A DNA stretch of 16,407 nucleotides from DASQVO01 sp035640715. Its GTDB lineage: Bacteria > Actinomycetota > Actinomycetes > Streptosporangiales > Streptosporangiaceae. Under the pieces are notes generated by a model. The model did not search any database. It was given only the letters and a program-made list of their open reading frames with translations, and had not been told where the DNA came from. Numbering within the stretch: position 1 is the first letter of the stretch; each line of letters starts with the position of its first letter. Below are positions 1 through 6,407 of this stretch, piece by piece. Position numbers and translations under genes: made by a program. The stretch covers positions 1 through 16,407 of the forward strand of contig DASQVO010000177.1 in the NCBI GenBank assembly GCA_035640715.1, read 5' to 3'.

Positions 1-423
1 AGTGATGTTGACGTGCTCGGTCTTCGAGGACACCCCGGTGTAGTCGCTGACGTTGTGGGACCAGACGGCCTTACCGGTCTTGGTGTCGACGGCCCAGAGC
101 TTGCCGCCCCAGTCCGGCACGTAGGCAACCCCGTTGGCGACGGTCGCCGTGGCGGAGACATCGCCGGCGGTGGTGAAGGTCCACTTAGGCTTCAGTTCGC
201 TGACGTTGCCTGCGTTGATGATGTGCTTGGTTGCAGCGTAACGGGTGTTGTGGTTGTTCTGCCCGGCGCTCACCCAGTCCGGCTGCGCCGTGACCCAGCC
301 CGCTATGCGGGGAGTGATGGCCGCACTGACCGGCAGCGCAATCGCCGTGCCGGCAACCACGGCGGCGGCCGGTATGATCCACAACTTCCAGCACATTGCG
401 AACCTTCGCCCCTTCAGTCTCAA
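1..423 (-). CDS. Secreted PQQ-binding-like beta-propeller protein, N-terminal part (runs off left edge)
   Basis: Reading leftwards, 141 codons are visible before the window ends. The N-terminus has a basic segment (RLKGRRF), a hydrophobic core (WIIPAAAVVAGTAIALPVSA) and then a mature part, so it looks like a Sec signal peptide or membrane anchor. The following text, with NNHNTRY, KPKWTFTTAGDVSATATV and DWGGKLWAVDTKTGKAVW, has the blade pattern of PQQ-type eight-bladed propellers and is closest in style to polyvinyl-alcohol dehydrogenase-like proteins. I prefer a TTG start at 423-421: AGGAG lies 7 bases upstream (435-431) and this start gives the signal peptide its basic n-region. An ATG at 396-394 also has a usable GAAGG. 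Enzymatic activity cannot be judged because the quinone-binding and catalytic blades are outside the window. Confidence 0.8.
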   Translation of the reverse strand, partial: MRLKGRRFAMCWKLWIIPAAAVVAGTAIALPVSAAITPRIAGWVTAQPDWVSAGQNNHNTRYAATKHIINAGNVSELKPKWTFTTAGDVSATATVANGVAYVPDWGGKLWAVDTKTGKAVWSHNVSDYTGVSSKTEHVNIT

Positions 424-589
424 CCGGTCACTCCTCGTCTCGGGCAACGTCGATGAAATCGGCATTCATCCGCATACTGTCGACGATCGCCCATGTGAGT
501 CGCTCCCGTCTTCACGGCACGCACCCAACTCGCCTACCGGCTAGCGGGAACGTCGCCGACCGGGAACCCGGCCCGGCCAGGGCTGCCGT

Positions 590-1069
590 TTACTCCTCCT
601 CGTAGAGGTCCTCGACGACCTCGGTGTCACCAGGAACCTTCTTTTTCGTCCCGGGGATCGTGTCGTCCAGCCGGTCGGCACCGTGGATGGTGGCGCGTCC
701 CGTAGCCATTTCCCCTGCCGGAGTCGCTGCGTGCCGCTCGTGCATCCTCGCCACTTCAGGGTCCGGCTCGAGGCTCGGGACGTCCGGGATGTCAGCCTGG
801 GCGTTCGCCGTTCCCGGGTTCTCCAGCACATAGGGCGGGTACGACCTCTCTTCGACCCGTCCGCCGCCGAGCGCCCGCCGGTAGCGCTTCACATAGGTAC
901 GCCGGCCGAGCCACTCGTATCCGCGCTTCGGTGTCGCGAGCCCGATGATGCCGATGACCATGATCACGAAGCCCGCAATGTGCAGGTTGAAGACGGACGT
1001 ATTCGCTGTGACCGCGAACGTGAGAATGGCGCCGACGGCGATCCAGAACAGGCATATCCCGGTCTTCAT
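590..1069 (-). CDS. Small membrane protein, DUF6458-like
   Basis: The product is 159 residues. The start is the ATG of MKTGICLFW, preceded by AGGAAGGGGAAGCC; a longer reading from 1114 has no comparable ribosome site. Two hydrophobic helices (about residues 4-22 and 26-44) contain AVGAILTFAVTAN and GFVIMVIGIIGLAT, the pattern of the short DUF6458 membrane domain common in actinomycetes. A basic stretch (KRGYEWLGRRTYVKRYRR) follows and should lie in the cytoplasm. The rest is a hydrophilic, low-complexity tail ending in acidic VVEDLYEEE. DUF6458 has no known biochemical role. The gene stands alone, with more than 400 bases free upstream and about 165 bases before the propeller gene, which is on the same strand. 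The family call rests on the two-helix N-terminus; the tail is unrecognised. Confidence 0.75.
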   Translation of the reverse strand: MKTGICLFWIAVGAILTFAVTANTSVFNLHIAGFVIMVIGIIGLATPKRGYEWLGRRTYVKRYRRALGGGRVEERSYPPYVLENPGTANAQADIPDVPSLEPDPEVARMHERHAATPAGEMATGRATIHGADRLDDTIPGTKKKVPGDTEVVEDLYEEE

Positions 1070-1493
1070 GGCTTCCCCTTCCTGGACAATGCGCTGGCAT
1101 GTCCGTGCGCCCACGGTGGGCCATCCCTAGTCATGCCCACGTCGGCCGGGAAAGCACCCATTCGCCGGCCTGCTGCGTATTTCGGACGTCCTTAATCGGC
1201 GAAAAGCGGAAGGCCGGCGGTTCGGCCCGTCCCTGATACCGCCTCTGACCAGGAAAAACATCCGGGCAAGCGTCTTATCATGGATGTGTTAGCCGCATTC
1301 CGTCTCAGTTTCCGGCCAAGGCGCCGAGCGGCCCCGCAGGCCATTGGGGGGTCAGAACGGTAGGTAATTGGGATACCACACTGAGTACGTATCCCTGTCA
1401 ATGGCGAGTTCGCCGTGGCCGAGCGGCGCAGATGCGCCGCTGGCCCGTCCCTACTCCGCCGGCTGACCGCGGATCTGGCGGTCCAGCGGGGAG
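1070..1493. other. Intergenic stretch, no gene recognised
   Basis: This 424-base gap must hold the promoter of the DUF6458-like gene. A TTGACA hexamer lies on the minus strand at 1401-1396, but the hexamer 17 bases on (TGGTAT) is a poor -10. A 21-codon ORF (1401-1466, +) and a 69-codon minus-strand ORF (1192-1401) are open, but neither has a ribosome site or recognisable protein content. A hairpin at 1422-1441 is listed separately. Confidence 0.5.
1422..1441 (-). terminator. Hairpin downstream of the glutamine amidotransferase gene
   Basis: AGCGGCGC and GCGCCGCT form a perfect 8-bp stem around a 4-base AGAT loop. It lies about 50 bases past the stop codon of the minus-strand amidotransferase gene. 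No U-tract follows, so a terminator role is inference from position. Confidence 0.35.
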
Positions 1494-2288
1494 CTACCGG
1501 TGGGCAGCCGACCGGGGAACCGGCGGCCGTAACCCGGGGACTGGCGCGGCCGGCTTGCTGTGGGCGTAGCGCTGGACGAAGCTGCGCAAGATGGCGGGCG
1601 GGTGGGTGACGTCGCTGCGGTAGGCCAGGGCCTTCAGCTCGTCAGCCTGTTCGGGTTCGAAGTAGCCGGCGTGCCTGTAGACATCGATCCGGGTGCACAG
1701 GCCGGCTATGTCCAGTTCGGGGTGGAACTGGGTGGCGTAGACGTTCGAGCCGATCCGGAACGCCTGGACCGGGCAGGAGGGGGAGGCGGCGAGCAGGACG
1801 GCGTGGCCGGGCAGCCGGCTGATGGCCTCCTTGTGCCCGGTGAAGGCATCGAACGTGGCAGGCAGGCCGCCCGTCAGCGGGTCCCGCTGCCCTTCCGGGG
1901 TGAGGGTGACCCGGACGCAGCCGACCGGCTCGGCGTACCGCCGGTCGACGACCGCCCCCTGGTGGCGGCCGAGCGCCCCGATGCCGAAGCAGGCCCCGAG
2001 AAACGGGAAGTTGGCGCTGACCACTTGGTTGAGCAGGCGGCCCAGGTCGGCCTCGATCCGCCGCTGCACCGGCGATTTCCGCTCCTCCGGATCACTGTAA
2101 TTAAACGGCCCGCCACCGAGCAGGATCCCCGACCAGTCCCGCAGGTCGACGCGGCCCAGCGCCCGTTGCTCCATCCGCACCCGGTGCAGTTCGCGTTCGC
2201 CCAGCCCGGACAGCGCGAGAAACGATGCGTACTCGTTGTCCGCCGCGGCATCCTCGGGCCGGACGGCCAGCAGCAAGAACGGTTTCAT
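1494..2288 (-). CDS. Class I glutamine amidotransferase domain protein
   Basis: The protein is 264 residues and is a stand-alone GATase1 domain, which hydrolyses glutamine and passes ammonia to an acceptor. The nucleophile elbow FPFLGACFGIGAL puts the catalytic Cys at residue 100. The His-Glu pair is in ATQFHPE (H189, E191), and the oxyanion-type glycines are in GILLGGGPFNYSD. All three catalytic residues are present, so it should be active. It resembles the stand-alone GuaA-N-like amidotransferases seen in actinomycetes (opening MKPFLLLAVRPEDAAADNEY), whose acceptor is unknown. The ATG is preceded by AGGG with an 8-base spacer. No synthetase partner is encoded next to it. The proline-rich last 20 residues are probably disordered. 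It is cytoplasmic, with no signal or membrane segment. Confidence 0.88.
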   Translation of the reverse strand: MKPFLLLAVRPEDAAADNEYASFLALSGLGERELHRVRMEQRALGRVDLRDWSGILLGGGPFNYSDPEERKSPVQRRIEADLGRLLNQVVSANFPFLGACFGIGALGRHQGAVVDRRYAEPVGCVRVTLTPEGQRDPLTGGLPATFDAFTGHKEAISRLPGHAVLLAASPSCPVQAFRIGSNVYATQFHPELDIAGLCTRIDVYRHAGYFEPEQADELKALAYRSDVTHPPAILRSFVQRYAHSKPAAPVPGLRPPVPRSAAHR

Positions 2289-2318
2289 CTGATTACCCTA
2301 TGCGTCGGGCTCCCCGGA

Positions 2319-2455
2319 TCAGCCGATCAGCAGCGCGCTGATCTGGGCCGCCGTCGTGAAATCGGCGCTGAGCCGGTTCATGCTGATGGCGAGCGTGCGG
2401 TGTCCGCTTCGGCGTAGGTCCCGCCGGCGCCGCCCCAGCCGAACCATGTGGTTTG
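2319..2455 (-). pseudogene. Frameshifted C-terminal remnant of a serine beta-lactamase-like hydrolase
   Basis: On the minus strand one frame reads TTWFGWGGAGGTYAEADT and then loses sense. A shifted frame takes over with RTLAISMNRLSADFTTAAQI and ends SALLIG-stop at 2321-2319. Joined together, these match the usual end of class C beta-lactamase/esterase-family serine hydrolases: the GWGGAGG strand, then an AYVMNRL-like strand and a final helix. The catalytic SxxK and YxN regions are absent. Upstream sequence beyond about 2455 is no longer protein-like and passes into the LLM gene's 5' region. It is a short dead fragment with at least one frameshift, lying 30 bases upstream of the amidotransferase start. 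Confidence 0.6.
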
Positions 2456-2525
2456 CTCAGCGGGCGGCCGGGCAGGCGGGGCGGCCGGCCCGCTATGCGG
2501 GGAGCGCCACGTTAATGTGTGAACC

Positions 2526-3518
2526 ATGCGCTTTGGACTATTCGTTCCGCAGGGATGGCGGCTGGATCTGGCCGGCATCGAACCTTCCGCCCACTGGGCC
2601 ACGATGCTCAACGTCGTGCGGGCGGCTGAGGACGGCCCGTTCGAGTCGGTCTGGGTGTATGACCACTTCCATACCGTGCCGGTGCCGACCGGTGAGGCCA
2701 CGCACGAGGCGTGGACGCTGATGGCGGCGCTGGGCGCGGCCACCGAGCGGGTGCGGCTGGGGCAGATGTGCACGTGCATGGGCTACCGGAATCCGGCTTA
2801 CCTGGCCAAGGTCGCGGCCACGGTCGACGTGATCTCCGGTGGCCGGGCCGAGATGGGTATCGGGGCCGGCTGGTATGAGCACGAGTGGCGCGCCTACGGC
2901 TACGGGTTCCCCAGCGCCGGGGAGCGCCTGGGCCAGCTGGACGAGGGCGTGCAGATCATGCGGCAGCTGTGGACGGCCGGCACGGCCACCCTGAACGGCA
3001 GGCACTACCAGATTGACGGGGCGATTGCCCGCCCGCTACCGCTGCAGGACGGCGGCATCCCGCTGTGGATCGCGGGCGGCGGGGAGAAGAAGACGCTGCG
3101 CATCGCCGCGCAGTACGCCGCGTACACGAATTTCGATGCCACCCCCGGGGTCTTCCAGCGCAAGTCCGACATCCTCGCCGCGCACTGCCGTGAGGTGGGC
3201 ACTGATTTCGGCGCGATCGTGCGTTCGGCCAACTACAACGTCGTGATCGGCGAGACCGAGAAGGACGTGGCGGACCGGCTGGCCTGGATCCGCTCGCACC
3301 ACCAGCCCTACCTGCCGGCCGATTCCCTCGACCGGACCATCCAGGGGCTGGCCGACGGCCCCCTCGTCGGCACGCCGGAACGGATCGCGGAGCGGCTCAC
3401 CGAGGCAAACGGCTGGGGCATGACCTACGCCATCCTCTACTTCCCCGAGATCGCCTACGACCGGTCGGGGCTCGACCTGTTCGTCAAGCAGGTCGTGCCC
3501 GCGCTGGCCGGTAGCTGA
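2526..3518 (+). CDS. LLM-class (luciferase-like) F420-dependent oxidoreductase
   Basis: This 330-residue protein is a full-length bacterial-luciferase-like TIM barrel. Diagnostic segments are MRFGLFVPQGW at the N-terminus, SVWVYDHFHT (residues 41-50), ERVRLGQMCTCMGYRNPAYLAK (in the 74-94 region), VISGGRAEMGIGAGW (102-116), and GTPERIAERL in the C-terminal part. The family uses coenzyme F420 or FMN to transfer hydride to an organic substrate. The F420 assignment follows from the host type and the TIGR-style LLM F420 pattern, not from a decisive residue. The substrate is unknown. The ATG has only a weak or distant ribosome site (GGGGAG about 20 bases upstream). The gene stands alone and converges on the muconolactone-isomerase-like gene. 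Confidence 0.9.
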   Translation: MRFGLFVPQGWRLDLAGIEPSAHWATMLNVVRAAEDGPFESVWVYDHFHTVPVPTGEATHEAWTLMAALGAATERVRLGQMCTCMGYRNPAYLAKVAATVDVISGGRAEMGIGAGWYEHEWRAYGYGFPSAGERLGQLDEGVQIMRQLWTAGTATLNGRHYQIDGAIARPLPLQDGGIPLWIAGGGEKKTLRIAAQYAAYTNFDATPGVFQRKSDILAAHCREVGTDFGAIVRSANYNVVIGETEKDVADRLAWIRSHHQPYLPADSLDRTIQGLADGPLVGTPERIAERLTEANGWGMTYAILYFPEIAYDRSGLDLFVKQVVPALAGS

Positions 3519-3539
3519 CCGGGATGCGGATCCGTCTCC

Positions 3540-3551
3540 AGGGCCGGCCCT
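3540..3551. terminator. Short palindrome between convergent genes
   Basis: AGGGCCGGCCCT is a perfect 12-base palindrome 22 bases after the LLM stop codon. It has no spacer loop and no U-tract. It is listed as the only terminator candidate I see between these convergent genes. Confidence 0.2.
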
Positions 3552-3637
3552 AGGATCGCCTTGGCAGGCCTGGCGATGGCGGCTGCGGTCTGTGCCGTCA
3601 TTTCGTGTCTTAACCACCCGGATGCGTGCGGACGTCG

Positions 3638-3937
3638 TCAGCTCTCGGTGATCGCCGGGTCGTTTGGGTGCGGGGAAAGCGGCGTGGTCTCCACCGTCAT
3701 CCAGCCGTACAGGGGCAGCGACTCCAAGATCGCCTGCATCTCGTCAGCGTCCTTGGCTCGCCACAAGCCCAACTCGCGCGACACGTGCAGCTCGGCCGGC
3801 GGCGTCCAGAGCCGGAGGAGGTGTCCCTGCTTGGCCAGTTCATGTGCGCGTTCTGCCTCGCGCGCCTTGGTGTCGTCGATCGTCTGGCCGGGTGTGCCCT
3901 CCGGGACGGTGATGCGGAAGCTGGTCAGAAACTCCAT
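3638..3937 (-). CDS. Muconolactone Delta-isomerase-like protein (CatC fold)
   Basis: The product is 99 residues, which is the normal length for the family. It opens MEFLTSFRITVPEGTP and carries ARELAKQGHLLRLW-type text (residues about 30-44), ELGLWRAKDADEMQAILESL and PLYGWMTVETTPLSPHPND near the C-terminus. This is the conserved layout of muconolactone isomerase-like ferredoxin-fold proteins. CatC itself isomerises muconolactone in the beta-ketoadipate pathway. No catA, catB or pca genes are visible nearby, so a true catabolic role is not supported, and many actinomycete relatives are orphans of unknown substrate. The start ATG has GGGAG with an 8-base spacer. It converges on the LLM oxidoreductase gene; a functional link is unproven. 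Confidence 0.82.
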   Translation of the reverse strand: MEFLTSFRITVPEGTPGQTIDDTKAREAERAHELAKQGHLLRLWTPPAELHVSRELGLWRAKDADEMQAILESLPLYGWMTVETTPLSPHPNDPAITES

Positions 3938-4923
3938 GACTTTCTCCCTGGCTTCGGTTTGCGGGTGTTCGGGCAGGCTGGTTCGCGGTCGGCGCCGAGT
4001 CAGCCGGTGCCTGCATGCTTCTGGCTTCTGGGCTTATGCGAACCAGTGCGCTGCCGTTCGCCACTTCCCCGAGTACAGACGTTAATGTCCGCCAAGGTTT
4101 ACGAAAATGCTCCCTGCAGTCGATCAATGCCTGACGCCGCCAGCGGGCTGCGCCGCCGCCATCCCTGACCGGCCGCGTCCCTGTCACCTGATCAGCTCCC
4201 TCATCGGCGGCACTCCGCGGCCCACCGGGATCAAGCGTTCCCAGGCTGGTCATCAGGCCAAACGCGAGCTGGCGTCCCGCTTGGCCGGCATCACCTCTTA
4301 GCCGTTGATGTCCGTTCGTGACCCCTATCGGCTGTCCACTGTCACATGCGAAACGCGCGGTGTATGCCCTCTCGATGCGAACTCATCCCACATTGGCAGT
4401 GCGGGTGCCAAGGAATACGGTTTGGACGGCGGTTGCCAGTGACCGGGCCCTCATATTGACATGCCGCTCGCTAAGAAATGTAATCTGCTTGCGGTAGGCC
4501 AATCTCATGGCCGTGGTGCTGCTATGGCAGGTGAAATGGGAGATTTCTGCGTAAATGGGTGGTCAGATAGCGCACAAGGTGAAGCTGTGACGTAGCTCTC
4601 GTGCGTTCGATCCTCTATCGGCCGGCCTGGCCGGCGGTTGAGGTGTGATCACCTCGCGAGTTACCTTGACAGTGACACCGCGCGGCGGATTCGATGAAGC
4701 TCGACGCTTGCGACCGTCCACCGCAGGAGGTCCGATATTCCACCATTCAGCCGCTGAGATCTGCTTCGGGGTGCTAGCAGTGGTTATAGGCGCTCCGCCA
4801 GCAAACTCAATGATGCTGAGATCCGGTTCCGCGTGGGGCCTGTGGGTAAGCCTAGCCTGTCACTTCGGTCAGGAAGGATGTTATCTGAATGAGGAGGCCT
4901 TACGCCGTATGGAGGGGAAGCAC
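3938..4923. other. Gene-poor stretch of nearly 1 kb
   Basis: I find no convincing gene here. The plus-strand ORF at 4107-4301 (64 codons, ending KRELASRLAGITS) and the minus-strand ORF at 3840-4253 have no ribosome site or recognisable domain. From about 4300 the base composition is less GC-biased than in the flanking genes, with patches such as TAAGAAATGTAAT, which suggests acquired or decaying DNA. The stretch contains a good promoter at 4456-4484 (separate entry). It also contains a small palindrome (GCCGGCC T GGCCGGC) at about 4620-4634. Confidence 0.5.
4456..4484 (+). promoter_or_regulatory. Sigma-70-type promoter candidate
   Basis: TTGACA (4456-4461) is a full -35 consensus. It is followed after exactly 17 bases by TGTAAT (4479-4484), five of six matches to the -10. 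The next supported coding start downstream is the small membrane peptide at 4924, giving a leader of more than 400 bases. The transcript could therefore include a non-coding RNA or an unrecognised short ORF. Confidence 0.5.
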
Positions 4924-5076
4924 ATGATGCATAGGATTGTGGGCTGGATCATAATTATTTTGATCGTCATCTGGATCGTCGCTAATCCGGGAATAGCGGG
5001 CCATACTGCGCACATATGGGCCACGAACCTGGGGTTTTTCTTCGCGAAGATCACCTGCTCCAGCCCGCAATGTTAA
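4924..5076 (+). CDS. Small single-pass membrane peptide, 50 residues
   Basis: ATG at 4924 is preceded by GGAGGGGAAGCAC, a strong ribosome site. A second ATG follows directly. The peptide has a hydrophobic helix (residues about 7-20, GWIIIILIVIWIVA), then NPGIAGHTAHIWATNLGFFF and a short polar tail with two Cys (KITCSSPQC). The helix followed by an NPxxAG...H..W segment resembles short, uncharacterised single-pass proteins that recur in actinomycete genomes; I know no function for them. The reading frame stays open upstream to 4645, but that extension lacks protein-like content. The stop abuts the open frame of the IS3 relic on the other strand. Confidence 0.6.
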   Translation: MMHRIVGWIIIILIVIWIVANPGIAGHTAHIWATNLGFFFAKITCSSPQC

Positions 5077-5357
5077 GTGATATCACCCACCATCTTCTCG
5101 CCCGGAGCTGCGGCGGTTAAATCGTGTCCACCACATCGGGGATCGGCCCGGCCTTGCCCTGCTGGCTGGCCGGCGGCCGCCATGGTCTCGTCATGCTCCG
5201 CATCGATGAACTCATACCGCTTGCCCACCGATCCTCCTCACGAAGTATGACGCTGCTTTATTCAGGACGCCAGTTCCATTTCAGGATTGCGGTTCCTGCG
5301 CTCCAGCTGGCTCAGCCGCGGCCGCCCGGAAATATCTAACGGCGGTCCTTCCCGCAT
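5073..5357 (-). pseudogene. IS3-family transposase relic (end of OrfA, start of OrfB)
   Basis: Reading the minus strand from 5357, RPRLSQLERRNRNPEMEL matches the leucine-zipper end of IS3 OrfA. It then hits a TGA. Restoring one T (GCGTCC to GCGTTCC) yields ELAFLNKAASYFVRR, the usual OrfA ending. A GTG at 5228 with AGGAGG upstream then opens KRYEFIDAEHDET, the usual start of actinomycete IS3 OrfB. After about 16 residues the similarity stops, although the frame stays open to 5073. The catalytic DDE core, the OrfA helix-turn-helix and the terminal repeats are missing. This is an internal fragment of a dead insertion sequence spanning the OrfA/OrfB junction. Confidence 0.65.
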
Positions 5358-5723
5358 GTTTTCAACCACTGACACCTGAGCGACCGGAATAGTCCACGCC
5401 CCGGCAGGCAAAGCCCGTCACACGCCGGGAGCGTCGCGAGCAGTGCCGGTCACGATCCTCCATCTGGGCTTCATCACCGGCACACCCGGATTCCTCATCT
5501 CCGCGTTATCAACAAGACATAGCCCGAGCAAGGCCGCCAGACGCCAAGTCAAGGAATAGGACCCGGCCTGTGGCAGTGAGGTGACGTGATGGCGTGGGTG
5601 ATCGCCGTCTGAGCAGCACCGGCCCCCGCTTCCCCGGGCCGTCTCACGGCGAGCAGCCCGAAGGTAGCCCTGGGTTACAGTCGGCAACTGGCACGCTGCA
5701 TCTTGAAACGCGCGGTATCAGCA
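5358..5723. other. Intergenic stretch, no gene recognised
   Basis: This 366-base gap separates the IS3 relic from the response regulator stop codon. The minus-strand ORF 5418-5687 (89 codons) and the plus-strand ORF 5594-5827 have no recognisable content. I do not find the missing N-terminal part of OrfA here. No clear terminator hairpin for the two-component operon was seen. Confidence 0.4.
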
Positions 5724-6407
5724 TCAGTGCCCGGCCGGGCCGGGGGGATCGGCGTAGCCATGGTCGTAGGCGTACCGGACCGCCTGCGCGCGGTCCCGGG
5801 AACCGGTCTTGGCGAAGATCCGGTTGACATGTGTTTTGACTGTCGCCTCGCTGACGAAAAGTGCTCGTGCGATCTCCCGGTTGGACCTGCCGCCCGCGAT
5901 GAGGCGCAGGACCTCTGATTCGCGCTGCGTCAGGTCCTTCTCGTCTCCCGGCTGTGGCGGGGCTGCGGGGGCCCGCGCCGCGGCCGAGGCCAGCCGTTGC
6001 TGCACCGCGGGGTCAAGCACAGCCTGGCCGGCTGCGGCCGCGTGCACCGCACGCCCGATCTCGGCCCGGGTCGCGTCTTTGGTCAGGTAGCCGAGCGCGC
6101 CCGCCTGCAGCGCACTGATGATCGAGTCATCGTCGGAGTACGTGGTCAGCACGACCACCCGCGTCCTCGGGTGATCGGCACGGATGCGGCGGGTTGCCTC
6201 GACACCGCCGCAGCCCGGCATATTCAGGTCCATCAGCACGACCTGAGGCTCTGAAGCCGCGACGGCGTCGACCGCGGCGTTGCCGTCCGCTGCCTCGCCG
6301 ACTACGGCAATCCCGGGCAGCGTGCCGAGCAGCAGGACCAGGCCCTCGCGGACGGCGGACTGGTCATCCGCGACGACGACGGTCACCGGCTCGGGGTTCT
6401 CCGTCAT
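5724..6407 (-). CDS. Two-component response regulator, NarL/LuxR type
   Basis: This 227-residue cytoplasmic regulator has an N-terminal receiver domain (about 8-125). The acidic pair is D14-D15, the phosphoacceptor is D60 in VVLMDLNMPG, the switch Thr is T88 and the conserved Lys is K110 in GYLTKDA. After an Ala/Pro linker comes a LuxR-type helix-turn-helix (about 162-222: LTQRESEVLRLIAGGRSNRE, then VSEATVKTHVNRIFAKTG). The ATG overlaps the kinase stop codon as ATGA, so the pair is translationally coupled. The open frame runs much further upstream through the kinase gene, but that part is an out-of-phase shadow. The likely phosphodonor is the adjacent kinase. The target is unknown; the inverted repeat at 7711-7756 is a candidate site. 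Confidence 0.93.
   Translation of the reverse strand: MTENPEPVTVVVADDQSAVREGLVLLLGTLPGIAVVGEAADGNAAVDAVAASEPQVVLMDLNMPGCGGVEATRRIRADHPRTRVVVLTTYSDDDSIISALQAGALGYLTKDATRAEIGRAVHAAAAGQAVLDPAVQQRLASAAARAPAAPPQPGDEKDLTQRESEVLRLIAGGRSNREIARALFVSEATVKTHVNRIFAKTGSRDRAQAVRYAYDHGYADPPGPAGH

Noticed and set aside
1401..1466. 21-codon plus-strand ORF
   Set aside because: No ribosome site, no hydrophobic or charged pattern, and it overlaps a hairpin.
1408..1470. tRNA-Ser/Leu-like string (GTGGCCGAGCGGC)
   Set aside because: No TTCGAAT-type T-arm and no acceptor stem can be folded around it; it overlaps a simple hairpin instead.
1560..2417. Plus-strand ORF of 285 codons
   Set aside because: Antisense of the glutamine amidotransferase gene, whose catalytic residues are all in the minus frame.
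4107..4301. 64-codon plus-strand ORF ending KRELASRLAGITS
   Set aside because: Its end looks faintly protein-like, but there is no ribosome site, no domain and weak codon bias; it is kept only as a remark in the gene-poor region.
4600..4620. GTTCGATCC resembling a tRNA T-loop
   Set aside because: The flanking bases do not pair as a T-stem and no D- or anticodon arm lies upstream.
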